Part shown: positions 37,192-48,572 of the stretch, piece after piece
Layout of the letters: each line of letters opens with the position of its first letter
Numbering within the stretch: the first letter of the stretch is position 1
From: Eumeta japonica
Taxonomy: Eukaryota; Arthropoda; Insecta; Lepidoptera; Psychidae
Reading direction: 5' to 3'
Assembly (NCBI GenBank): GCA_005406025.1
Contig: BGZK01001386.1
Coordinates: 62,001-126,000 of the forward strand
Length of the DNA: 64,000 nt
The notes under the pieces: model-generated
The model's database searches: none
What the model was told of the DNA's origin: nothing
The model's input: only the letters and a program-made list of their open reading frames with translations
Translations under genes and position numbers: made by a program

Positions 37192-39315
37192 GGATTTATC
37201 CAATTTTCAATTTTTCAAAAACAGGGAGTATAATAATAGCAACAGACTGCAAGTAGGAATCATAATAACTCCACAAGTAGTCTATTTATTAATTATCAAA
37301 GGAGTGTAAAAATGAGTTGAAAATATACTAAAATTATTTTAATAATTTAAAATGAGTGGGATAAACACAATAGGTAATCGGTTGCATAACTTACTTTCGC
37401 CGTGAAAAAAGTATCCATCTATAAAATTATTTCAATACAGTATATATCTATTGTTCATTAAATAATAATAAAATTCTCAAAATAAGAAATAGTTATATGA
37501 TTTTATGAAATTCATTTAATACCGATATTCAATTAATACAATGAAAATTAATAGCAGAAAATATATTTAAAGATTACTATATAATTTACCTAAAGTTAAA
37601 GTTTAAATATCCACTTTACTGATTAAAAATAATTCCTAAACTTACAATTTTCTTACAAAGGTTAGTATCTTCATGTTTTTTTTTTTAGTTTATGTAGGTT
37701 TTTTTTAGTCATCGGTGATTTTTATAAACACTTTAAGAAAGAAAAGTGTTGTGACACATATCGAGGCAAAGGCTTATAAATCTTTGTAGGATTACACAAA
37801 ATATTTGTACGATTCGTTTCCTAGACGCGCACATTAAACTTAAGAACGTACTGTAAGCCCCCTTTTCATCTACTAACCAATTATTTTTTTTTTCATCTAG
37901 CTATTACTTAGCGAATTTTTGTGGGTAACGAAACAACTCGTAGCCGATCTTCTTAGGTCAAGACCTTTTATATGGTTAAGTACTTTACAAGACATTTATG
38001 AGTCATTATTAATCGTACGTCGATAATAATAATTATGATTCGTAAATGTACCTGGTTCTAGAATCTGGTAAAGAGATGATAAAACATAACTATTATACCT
38101 GCTTTTTTTTTACGATTACGTTATCAGCATTAGTTTAAACAAATACCGCTAAACACACTCAGTATGATTGTGTGAACTAATAAATCACGAATAAATAATT
38201 ACACAATATGCTTGACTTAATTAACATGACATAACATTAACCATATTACCAAAAAGCTTTGGTACTTCTTAATTGACTACTGTTTAATATCACTGAATCT
38301 GTAACACACACAAAACTCAATCGTAGCACCCATACGATAAGTTTGTTGAAGTTTTTGGCAAATTTGACAGTCTACGTTCAGCACCAGTGAACCAGATCCA
38401 TCAATTAGAAATGAGAATGCGGTGCGTCATACTCCTGCACTTGAGTGAGAACAACCTGCAATCACCTCTGTAGTTTTGTCAAACCAAAAACTTAAATGCA
38501 AAAGTTTGGAATGATTTATATCTAATTTAAAGTAATGAGGTTGCTTTTCACTGAAACCTAACCGACAAGCACGTACATATTATCGAACTAAATGTTAGGC
38601 TTATATTCTAGCGTTTTGATATGCTTTGCATTTTTTTTTTTTCAACTAAAGCTTTCCACTCACGTAAGTCTTACAGTGTTTAAATATCACTCTCCCGATC
38701 ACTTTTTAAATTCCCTATTTTAATATAAAGTAACTTTTAAATTAAATTTTGATTTTAAAATTAACTTGTGGAAGTGACTTTTTCTTAAATTTTAATTCAA
38801 AAGAAGACGTAGGTGTTGGAAGAAGTTCAAAATTTAATGTAGGAATATATTTTGATTTCAAATTTTTTTGGTGACAACCACTACTCTGTGCGATTGTTGT
38901 TCCACAGATTATCATTTGTTTGAACTTGGCAGTGTGAATGGAAACAATTAATGTTTTATTTTATAATGTATTAGCACATACTATGCTTACATAAATTCTA
39001 GCTCGCTACACTCTTGCATAAAGCTTTAATTGTGCTAAGTGTTACACTCTGCAGTGCGCGCATAGCACATTGCTTAAAAAAGAGTACAAAGTTTTTAGAT
39101 GGTAAAAACTGTATTAAGTACTAAAAGTGTAGATTGTAGCCGTAAAGAGCGTGAAGTATGACGAATAGACTTCCAAATAAGACTTAAATTCTAAGTCCAA
39201 TTTGGAGAAAAAAATTACTTGTTTATATATAGATTCGATTTGAAATCTATTGAGCGAATGTTTGCGATATGTTTAAGGATTAGCAAACTTAATATCCTAG
39301 AAAATTAATTACGTA
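37192..39315. other. AT-rich spacer
   Basis: No gene or repeat I can name. Poly-T runs at about 37,676 and 38,630. Confidence 0.35.
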
Positions 39316-39317
39316 TT

Positions 39318-39405
39318 ACGGCTAAATTTTAAATACCCAGAAGTGGCGAGCCTCCGTTAGACGATTGATGAACACTAGCGAAGTAAGAGAAGTATGTAAA
39401 TATAC
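39318..39405 (+). pseudogene. Small fragment of the same non-LTR retrotransposon tail
   Basis: The phrase 'ctaaattttaaatacccag', then 'aagtggcgagcctccgttag' and 'acgattgatgaacactagcg' align with 63,345-63,425. It is strongly diverged, with in-frame stops. Confidence 0.45.
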
Positions 39406-42400
39406 ATACTCTAAGAAAAAGACGCAAGCTAATACGTTGCTTGCACAGACTTTAAGTGTTACTTCAACAAGCGTCTTGAAGTAACAGTTACTACATTCGT
39501 CCAAAGTGTATGCATCATTGAACGTTTTAATTTGGCTTTTCTAGTATGAATGTACTATAATTTATCACACAATTTTAGTCATATCTTTAGAATTTTTGTT
39601 TTATTGTTAATATAAACAGCTTTGGTGGTTTTATTATTTTTTTTGAATGTTTTTAGATAAAACTTTATATGTTGGACAATCAACAAGTTGTGGTTAATGT
39701 TTTCTCTTTATACAAACTATATAGACAGTCTTTCTCTATATTTTCGAATGCCCAGACTAGACCACTGAAACAAGTCCGTTTTATATGTTATGCAATAATT
39801 TTGTTCTCAATAGACATCAGAAGTAAAGTATATCTAAGCCATTTAGCCTAATAAGATTAACTCGACAACTGAAAATAATGAAACTGCGAACAGTGCTTAC
39901 TCTTAAGCAAGAAGATATTGAAAAACAGTGATATTTTTTGCACAACATCTTTCTTGTTACAATATTCGTATAGAATTTAATTAAAAAAACTTTTATTTCA
40001 TATGGGAATTTCATGGAAATATAAGCGTATTAAGTTAAATTAAATCAAACAATCTTTCGATATGTTTAAATAAATTACCACGTATAGCATATATGTAGAC
40101 ATTTTATCAATGAATAGATTGACCGATATCGCAATAAAAACGTGATGGTCTATGGAACTCGTCTCTAAAACTAAAATTTCCCCATGGAAATGGAAACATA
40201 AACAATCACATTGCAACGCAATAGGCCATTGTCAAATCATAGCACACATGTATGCGTATTAAAATTACCCCACGTGTTCTCTGCGTACGGAGCACAATGA
40301 GATTAGTTAGACAACGACGCCATGTGCAATCACTTGATATTTCCGTAGGCGAGTGAGGCAACAACGGAAAATAAAGGTTGTATGTCTACATAATTGTCTT
40401 ATTTCAGTACAAAATGATTTAATCACTTCTGAATGCCGTGCCGAGATAAGATCTAATTAAAAATATAATTATTATTGCAACAAAAGAAAAGTAAGTATTA
40501 ATGTACGGAATCTTATCACCGTCCGTTAATTTATTTCCTTTCTTTTTACGTAAGAGCTATTGAAGTGGTAATTTAAAACTTTGTCTGGGTATACCTTTGG
40601 ACAAAATGTTAAGTCGTGTATAAAGGGAAATATTATTAGTTTATAGTTTTATTTTTGTCACGTATTACTTTAACTTATTAATCAATAAAATTCAAATTTT
40701 GGCCTCATTGTGATGATTCAAATGGTCAAAAAAGAGGGAGTATACAAATGCTACCTCTGTTTTATGATATGAAACATTATCATAATTAGACTGATAAAGT
40801 TTTCTGTGTATACATAAAACATTATTAGTCTGATTGCTTTCTATTCTAACGAAAACCACTTCATATTTTGAAAGCTCTTCAGCTTCGTTTCTGATCAAAA
40901 TACAATATTTATATATATGAAATCGAAAGTTTGTTAGTTTATCTGTTTGTTGAAGCGCTATACTCCACTGCTGAGGTGTACCCTCCCACAATCTGTTATT
41001 TCAGACTGAGGGACTCTTTGAACTTTGAACTTTGAACGTTCTACGCTGGCGTAGTGCGGGTCGGCAGCTGTAAACGACTTTGTTACCAATGCTGTTATTG
41101 GTATGTTATGTTAATGTTGTTACCGATCTGACTTTATCAGCTCTCTGCATGTCTTCAATCTGAAACTTACGAGTCAACTAAATCAAAATTATCTATTTGA
41201 CGATCAACTTGCGGTCATGAAATTTATCTGAACTTCGCATCCAATTTCATCACGTTGTAATTCCAATGCACAGTGTAATGTAATTCCAAAGGCCTCTCTT
41301 TATGGTCTCAAATGCAAAAGAAAGGCTTGTATCAGGTACCCTCGACCGACACAACGCATATTAGATCCGAATCGTTGGTGTTGGTCAACGCGCGCCGGCC
41401 AATTACACGTGGTTGCGCACGCGCGCCACGCTCAAGGACGGATTACTTCAAACGCACTCGGCGCTCGTAACTCCGTGACCCTGGACGATCACACCGCTGT
41501 TTTAATGCGGGGTTGATTAATATTTGCTATACTGCTTTTTCGCTTGTGTATTTTTTATTTTAGAAGTAAGTTTTAGACGGTTTTTCATATCAATTCATTT
41601 TAAAGAAGTGTTGAATTTTTGTAATGTATACATAACAGTTCATTTGCTCTCCATTTTCAAAGCAAAGAAGGCAAATATCTAGTAGTACGAAAATACAAGA
41701 ACCTTCCCTTTTTCAGAAGGTAGAAGACACATCCTCTTTCCTTCCCTTCGGCCCAGCTTGAACAAAAAAAAAAATCACAGTTAACCTTACTAGACGCTGT
41801 GGTTTTAAGTAAACAGAAACATGTCCTTCATTGATCATGATGTTATACATACATTGACCATTTGATTCCAAAAAATTTTCCGACAAGCGACTGTTGCTAT
41901 GCATTTTCGTGAAAATACAAGCGCTCTGTTAATGTAACTTTTCATTACCTTTCGGTATCCCTTCAATGTGCTAACGAATATCTTGTATTCGGAACTGGAA
42001 TTAACTATAAACGTAATTATTATTGTTGTAATTATTATAAATAAATAATTATAATTGTCGCTTAGATAACTTACCCCGACCATTATCGCTGATGTATCGC
42101 TAGTCGTAAACTGCAAACTTTTCCAAGACACTACGTGTATTTAGCAAAGAACTCGAATACCTACACAGCGATGACGGGTTAGGTAACTTAATTTGCATGT
42201 GCGTTGTCCCATCGATAATAAAATTCACATATTGTCAATTCCTAAAGGAAGTGATACAGGCAAGACAATCATTGGTTTCGTGTTTACGAAGCATGTAACT
42301 GTAATTAGTTCACTAACATCGGGCGGCATTATTTTTGAATTATCATTAAAGTTAAGCGACTCGCTTTGTGTCTCAGTGAACACTTCAAGCCATCTTTTTA

Positions 42401-42900
42401 AATCGTTGTCGCCACTTTGGTGATATTTGATGATTATTTTAATGTCACTTTTTCTAAGTTACAATAAACTGTATCGTGTATATACGTATGTATACACGTT
42501 ATAATACTAAAGTTCTTTCCCAAATTTAAATCATTTTTCTTTATTTTGAGACGATAACACTTTCTAAATATATTTAGAAAGTATTGTCATTTCTAAATAA
42601 ACATATAAAATGGCTTTTAAAACTGTAACTATTACACGGTTCTAATTACATATCACAGCTTTGGAAAACATCAACCGTGAGAGTTGATATTGAATTACTG
42701 AAGCTATAGTTACGTGCACGCCGTTACGAGTAATAGGTGTCCCAATGTCACCTCAAAGTTTTACATAACGCAGTCAGTCGTGAGAGGCGATCGTACGACG
42801 TAAGTTTAACTCGATGTAAATGTACTGCATGTCTCATTTATCTTCACTTTTAAAAATTTCAATAATACTACAGATATAAAATTATATATTATATTATTTA
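39406..42900. other. AT-rich spacer with a GC-rich patch
   Basis: 41,335-41,510 is GC-rich ('caacgcgcgccggccaatta', then 'cacgtggttgcgcacgcgcg') and contains an E-box CACGTG. A perfect 24-base palindrome, actttctaaata followed by its complement, lies at 42,559-42,582. At 41,008-41,031 'ctttgaa' is repeated three times. No coding region is recognised. Confidence 0.35.
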
Positions 42901-42949
42901 TTTTTTAACTTCCCGTTATGATAATTGAAAAAAAAATTAAGAGTTAGAT

Positions 42950-43510
42950 AGTTACTTATTTCGTTATGCGTTCGTGTGTTTGTGTAAATCTCTATTTATA
43001 CAAACGAAGTTATATTTGAACGGATTAACTGCTCGAAATGCGCTTTCTGGTATTCAAAAGCGATCTTCTATACTTAGATTTCCTGAAAATTATAAACGAT
43101 TCGACCTAGTGGACTCCGAAAACTTACAAAAATAAAACTTATTATTAAAAACTAAAATTAAACTTTTATTTTTGAAATAACTTTTAGACTACTTTCAACT
43201 TTACCTCCAAAATCTAATTGGCTCTTATTTTCATAAAACAGTCTCCAAAGCCCTAAAGCAGGTTACAATCTATTGATGCGTTTAAGAAATATCATTGGAG
43301 AAAAAAAAGTGGATTCCTTTTGTTTAAAGCCAATTCCATAATTACAATTCGACCGCTTTTAGAAATTATAATATGATTTTTGTGCCTTTAACAACTATGT
43401 CGAATGCTATAAGCCACATAAAGATTAGATGATCCATACGACTTATGATTTGTTCGAGTGACGTCGTAGTTCAAAAAGTTAAAAAAATTGGTTTTTCCGA
43501 GTAATTTCGG
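42950..43510. repeat. Decayed repeat related to the receptor-intron repeat
   Basis: Phrases such as 'tatttgaacggattaactgc' resemble the units seen at 50,700-51,600. The match is weak and the borders are uncertain. Confidence 0.3.
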
Positions 43511-43706
43511 AATTTCAAATTGTTACCCTTCTGTGTTCATGTAAAACTACGTTGAATACTGATAAGCCACGTTTCGATAGGTTAATTTGTTTACGAGATA
43601 TAACAAATCAAAATTATTTTAAAGAATTTCAAATTGTTACATGTAAAACTACGTTGAATACTGACCACGTTTCGATAGGTTAATTTGAGCAAAATTATTT
43701 TAAAGA
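43511..43706. repeat. Recent tandem duplication with internal deletions
   Basis: Copy 1 (43,511-43,624, 114 bases) and copy 2 (43,625-43,706, 82 bases) both start aatttcaaattgttac and end aaaattattttaaaga. Between them the shared parts are nearly identical ('atgtaaaactacgttgaata', 'cacgtttcgataggttaatt'). Copy 2 lacks three short internal pieces. Confidence 0.8.
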
Positions 43707-44325
43707 TCACATAACTACCATGTGTTTGAGCTGAGAGAGGTTGAAATTGTGTAAAATCTGTATTCATGAGCTCGGAGGGCTCAAAAAACTGGGTTTTGAG
43801 TTTGAAGTATTTAAATAGCCAGATTTTCGGGCGCTGTTAACACAAAATCAGTGGGAAGTTCCAAAAAAGGCCTGCATCCATTTCCCAATCATTTTCCAGA
43901 TTTATTTTGTGCATTCCAAATAAAATCACGAGTTAGACTTGTCGGCTGTTATTATTTCACCATGTTTTGCTATTGTATTTATATGAAAGAGCGATTTCAA
44001 CATGTTGTACGTTGATTGTTCGAGTGTTGCATGCGCCACTGGATGCATCCTGGAAGAAAATGTTGAGAATGGAATGTGCATAATAAAAAATCGCGTTGTA
44101 CACCGCCACCGAATAAGAATTGACATTCACCTGAAAAGCGACCCGGTCACGGCAGCGTTAAAATTACATAACTGACGTTTATGGGTTATAGTTATGTACA
44201 AAACAAAGTTGAACAGTCGATGTGAATTCTCAAATTACGTATGTTCAATTCAAAAATGTGTATATTTCTATATTTTAACGTAATAATGAACGTCAATTTT
44301 GCAACTTATTAAAATATTTACTGTG
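43707..44325. other. AT-rich spacer
   Basis: No gene is recognised. 'gagctcggagggctcaaaaa' near 43,770 belongs to the style of the neighbouring repeats. Confidence 0.3.
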
Positions 44326-44329
44326 GTGG

Positions 44330-44640
44330 AGCCGTAATGCAGCCAACGGGGCTGACCCGACCGGTGAAACACCGCATTCATACAGAATACAGACCTAGCA
44401 GCTTTCGTTATTACGTTTCGTCCTGTGAGTAAGAGTTCCATTGGCCGACTGTCCCTCCCCCTTCTTCATCGTCGTGATCCCCCCTCTATCACATAGATAT
44501 CCCATTCCCTTCCAAGAGGCCAGGAACTCACTGGTGACTCCACTTGGGTCGCTGGTGTCCATTAACGTTGATCGTTTATTTTCTACTGGCTTGCCTGCTC
44601 GTTTCTCCTTGGCATATGCAGTAATAAAAATGTTTTAAGT
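44330..44640. repeat. GC-richer block, probably a retroelement fragment
   Basis: A sharply bounded block of balanced composition lies in AT-rich DNA. It runs from 'ggtggagccgtaatgcagcc' to 'cgtttctccttggcatatgc'. The minus strand reads through pieces such as KGMGYL and ITTMKKGEGQSANGTLTHRT without stops. That looks like part of an interspersed element, but I cannot name it. A 65-codon plus-strand frame here has no motif. Confidence 0.35.
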
Positions 44641-45220
44641 GATATCGCAACGCATTGCATTACGTTTACAAAGATCTCTGGTTCTAGTAACGGCTGCCAG
44701 GATTGGTCGTCTGTCTTACGTAGTTCTACAATTATTTATTTATCTTTTTTGAATGTTACAGTTGCTTTGTTTTATGATTAATAAATTATAATAATATGTA
44801 AATTTCGATTTTGTTATGTAGCTCAATGTATCTACACCGAAACAAATTATGCAAATAGATAATAAATAAGAACAAATTATAAAAATATATAAATTACTTT
44901 ACATATAAGAAGAGACAAAAAGAGTAAGTGAATTTTTGTTGATAAACCTGAAGTGTTTGGCAATAAAATTTCGTGCTGAACAATAAGGTCGTGAATAGCA
45001 GGCATATACAATCCAATTAAAAAAATTCATAATTTTTCTTCTGTTATATCGATCTGTATGTAAACGAGATTGTATTGAGTTGAAATTTTAATTTACAATT
45101 GATCTCAATATTTATTTAGTATAGTATATATCTAGTATATACTTTTTCATATCACGTATTGAAACAGCGAGTTTTGGTCTCTGTTTTGCTAATCGAAATA
45201 AGACAATTTCAGACCAATGC
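44641..45220. other. AT-rich spacer
   Basis: No feature is recognised. Confidence 0.35.
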
Positions 45221-45223
45221 GAC

Positions 45224-45261
45224 TATGCCGGGCAGAAACAACGTTGTTTCTGCCCGGCATA
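45224..45261. repeat. Perfect 38 bp palindrome
   Basis: tatgccgggcagaaacaac (45,224-45,242) is followed immediately by its exact reverse complement (45,243-45,261), with no loop. It is GC-richer than its surroundings. Confidence 0.9.
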
Positions 45262-45520
45262 TTCATTATTATTATTTATGTCTTTATTTCAAGTCTGTCA
45301 GAATCGCATTTGTTTATTTTAAACAAAATGAATGAAATCATAATCGTCTGACAGCTGCTGTCGTCAAATCGTTGTCAGAGATTTTAATCAATTAAAAATA
45401 AAATGATTACCCCAAAATAGTAAAGATATTACTACACTGTTTGTCTGAAATAGTCTTACTTTGACTGACAACAGATTTCAAAACTCATTGTTTCATTGCA
45501 TGTGATATGAAAAGTACAGG
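45262..45520. other. AT-rich stretch between two inverted repeats
   Basis: It contains a further weak inverted pair (ctgtcaga near 45,295 and tctgacag near 45,347). No coding sequence. Confidence 0.3.
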
Positions 45521-45638
45521 GTGTGGCGCGGGATGAAACAAAGACCATTTCAGGCCAGGGCGATGACAGCCCCCGCTTCGCTCGGGCAGTCAACTCTCGC
45601 CCTCGTCTGAAATCGTTTTGTTTCACCCCTTGCCACAC
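45521..45638. repeat. Imperfect long inverted repeat starting gtgtggc
   Basis: A left arm of about 52 bases (gtgtggcgcgggatgaaaca and onward) pairs with a right arm ending gtttcaccccttgccacac, with small mismatches and short gaps. The centre is around 'cccgcttcgctcggg'. The block is GC-richer than its flanks. It resembles a foldback or MITE element. The short frames on both strands over it are by-products. Confidence 0.65.
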
Positions 45639-46860
45639 AATATACTATCACACCGAAAAAAACAGCAAGCAATACAGAAACAAATTCACTACTCTCACAA
45701 TATATTACATTTTAAATCGGCTCTCGTCCGTTCTGGTCTACATACCGAACTCGAGATTTCAGCCTATTCATTATTTTTTCTCCGTCCATTCGCTGTTTCG
45801 TATGCGATGTAATTGCTAATTTGATTTATTATTATTATTTGCACTTTTACATTTTTATCTAACTGTAATAATTTTTTTTTTGAAGTTTATAACGAAATCA
45901 TCTCTATCGTTATATGTTCAATTAAGCCCAAATATATTTTGCTATACATATTAAGATTTCGAGTCATTACGCTGGAAACAAAAATAGGTAACTCATATTT
46001 ATATGAATTATAATTTGTATTAAGTACGTACATATCAAATACAACCACTCGCTTTGTGCATCGAAGAGCACGTAAAGACTTTGTTGCCGACTTTACTGTT
46101 GCATCGGGGACCTCGTCAGCGATGATATGATCCTTTGTCTTGTACATATATATATAGACGAGACGCAGTCTGCGGTTCCTTCTATATTGCCCATAAAAAT
46201 ATGTCACAGAAAGAGAAACATGTAGTATATATATTGCTTCTCATCTACATTGAAGTCGGCAATCAAATTTTTATGTGCTCTCCGATTTACACATATTTAT
46301 TAAACACATGATTTTTTTTTAATTTATTAAGTATTCATATATCTACTTAATCAATTATTTCCTGGAGTCGGTGCCGAACAACGCAAGTTTGTTTATGGGC
46401 CCTCCCGCTATATCGTCTACAGTCAATTTTAGAGTATGTATATAATCAATATGTTATGCCTTTAGTTAAGTAAGCGATACAACAAATGTTTTATGTTAAA
46501 CTTGTTTTTATTTACATTTGTATAATTTACACTAACATTTATTATTAATGATTCGTTTCGATCAGCAGAGCAATGTAGATATATTGAGCAGAACAATTTA
46601 CTTATACTTTGAGAGATTGATGTATTTTCTTGTCAACCGCAGTTAGATTATTATCACATACAATTTATTAACTACAATTCACGACAAACAACGAAAATAA
46701 TAATGTTTAATACCCATTATTCCAACTGTCAATTCTGTTACTTACAACTTTTGTTGATGTCACAATGATTGTAATGTCTTTTGAGGTATGTTCCTACTAA
46801 TTATTAAATGGAGCATAATTACACTTATCTTACTTACTTATAAATGGAGCATAATTTACT
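45639..46860. other. AT-rich spacer
   Basis: No gene is recognised. At 46,807-46,857 the words aaatggagcataatt occur twice, 42 bases apart, next to the following hairpin. Confidence 0.35.
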
Positions 46861-46927
46861 TAATGTAAAGTAGATATTTAATTGTTGAAAAGAGCATTTT
46901 CAACATTTAAATATCTACTTTAGATTA
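46861..46927. repeat. Compact hairpin with 31 bp arms
   Basis: The left arm 46,861-46,891 (taatgtaaagtagatattta and onward) and right arm 46,897-46,927 pair at 29 of 31 positions around a five-base loop gagca. The size is in the range of a small-RNA hairpin or the core of a MITE. Confidence 0.65.
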
Positions 46928-47635
46928 AAGTACTTAAAGGCTATTAATAAAAGGCTAAATTTTATTAAAAGTTAATGGCCATCATGGGTTTATTTCTCAA
47001 CACAATTCCGGTCGATTCCTGTGTCACCGTGCCCACAATGATGATACAATTTGGCGAGCATTAGTATCTGCATACATCCCATTCACACTTGTCTCCGTTG
47101 TAGTTGCTTGGATGATTAACCACCTGACGGTTTAAAGTTAGTTCTCTGGCGAAGAGGGCGCTGTCTAATCTGCAGGCATAGACAAGTGGCTTTTTATTGT
47201 TGTAAACCAAATATTAAACGTCAGCTAACGTGAATCCCTTATATTTATCATTCTATTCTACAAGCGTTTATGACAATAGAAACCCATTTTTCTAAGCCTA
47301 TTGCACTGTTTTTTAAATCATTCTTTTTATAGAAGTACTTTCTTTACTTAAATCCTCAAAATCTATGGAAAAAATCTTTAGGACATTGACCTCTATAGCA
47401 GATCAATAGATCACATTTTGATACGATTGAAATAAGGATTGGAATCATGACTGATCAACTAAAGACATACTTACTGCTAGTGTTACTTAATGCCACTAGT
47501 ACCATTTAGTCAATCATTACACAGAAATATATAAACACACATAGAAAATGACTTGTAGTGACTCTTTCTTCAATACATAATTACATGTTGGACATCGTAA
47601 AACACTGTCATAAATGTGGAATTGGAAGCTTAAAT
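46928..47635. other. Spacer before the receptor genes
   Basis: 46,980-47,200 is less AT-rich ('ccggtcgattcctgtgtcac', 'gaagagggcgctgtctaatc') and repeat-like, but cannot be named. The rest is AT-rich. Confidence 0.3.
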
Positions 47636-47789
47636 TAATGCCACAATTAAATAGTAGTTTGTTTACTATTCATTCTCTTAAATTGCCATCACATCATAAA
47701 ATATGAAGGTCACGGTTCGAAGAGCTCTTAAACAAATAACACTTTATAAAAACATTAACTTCACACCTTGAACAATACGAATCATTTGA
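47636..47789 (+). promoter_or_regulatory. Putative promoter of receptor gene 1
   Basis: Landmarks shared with the paralogue's upstream region are ttaatgccacaatt (47,636), a TATA-like TATAAAAA (47,745-47,752), 'attaact' just after it, and 'atcatttgaATGG' at the start codon. The order is kept while intervening bases differ. If the TATA box is used, the leader would be only about 15 bases, so an upstream start remains possible. Confidence 0.5.
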
Positions 47790-48572
47790 ATGGTGCAGCG
47801 CGATAGAAGTGTAGTTATGCCTCACGTACGGGTTCTGGTCAATAATTTTATAATAAACAATGACGAAGTTGAAATAAACATGATCCTTAAGATTTACCTA
47901 ATCATCGGAGCTCTTCTCGGTGCCGATAGGCTGGAGTTGTGCGAGGACCTCAAAAATCTCACTAAACACTTCATCAGAGGTTTCGCTTTATTTCTAAACG
48001 TATGCATTGTTTTGACATCTGTACTTCATCCGTGTGACGGCTTCGGTCCTATATTCATATTAGTGATATGTCACATCGAATACTGCCTGTACTGCACATG
48101 GGCAATCGCCAGCAAGAAAAAATTGCAACAGTTTTTAAACATAATACGCAAGTTCGATCGTCAAATCGGCTATTCGCACGAGCAAAATGGATCTCAAACG
48201 ATTAGATCTGTGATGATTCAGACTTATTTTGTCACTTTCCTTTTTATATGCATTTGTATATTTTCATGTGGAGAATTTTTGCTGCAAAACAAACAAAGCG
48301 ATTTTCAGGTTCAAGTTTTAATACCTTTAATTTTGTTACAAGCAATCGAATCTCTAACGACTGCATATTGCTGGAATCTTCTCCATCATAGACTGAAAAT
48401 GACAGTCGGACGAGTCGCTTCTACATTCGAAAACTCAATACGTTCAGATTCTGCAATGGATTGCTTAGAGATTGACGACATCAGGTATAAACAAGAACTA
48501 AAGGTAGCCAAGAATTCCTACAGGCTGATTGTGGAGGCGTCAGATATATTGCAGAGCATGACGAGTGTACAG
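47790..48572 (+). CDS. Receptor gene 1, exon 1
   Basis: It codes for residues 1-261 and ends at CAG before the donor GTGAGA (48,573), phase 0. It includes the conserved stretch KIYLIIGALLGADRLELCED (34-53), which is identical in the paralogue. The open frame runs six codons past the donor. Confidence 0.9.

Noticed and set aside
45456..45819. Frames of 60-98 codons on both strands
   Set aside because: They cover the imperfect inverted repeat at 45,521-45,638, which gives mirrored frames without known domains.
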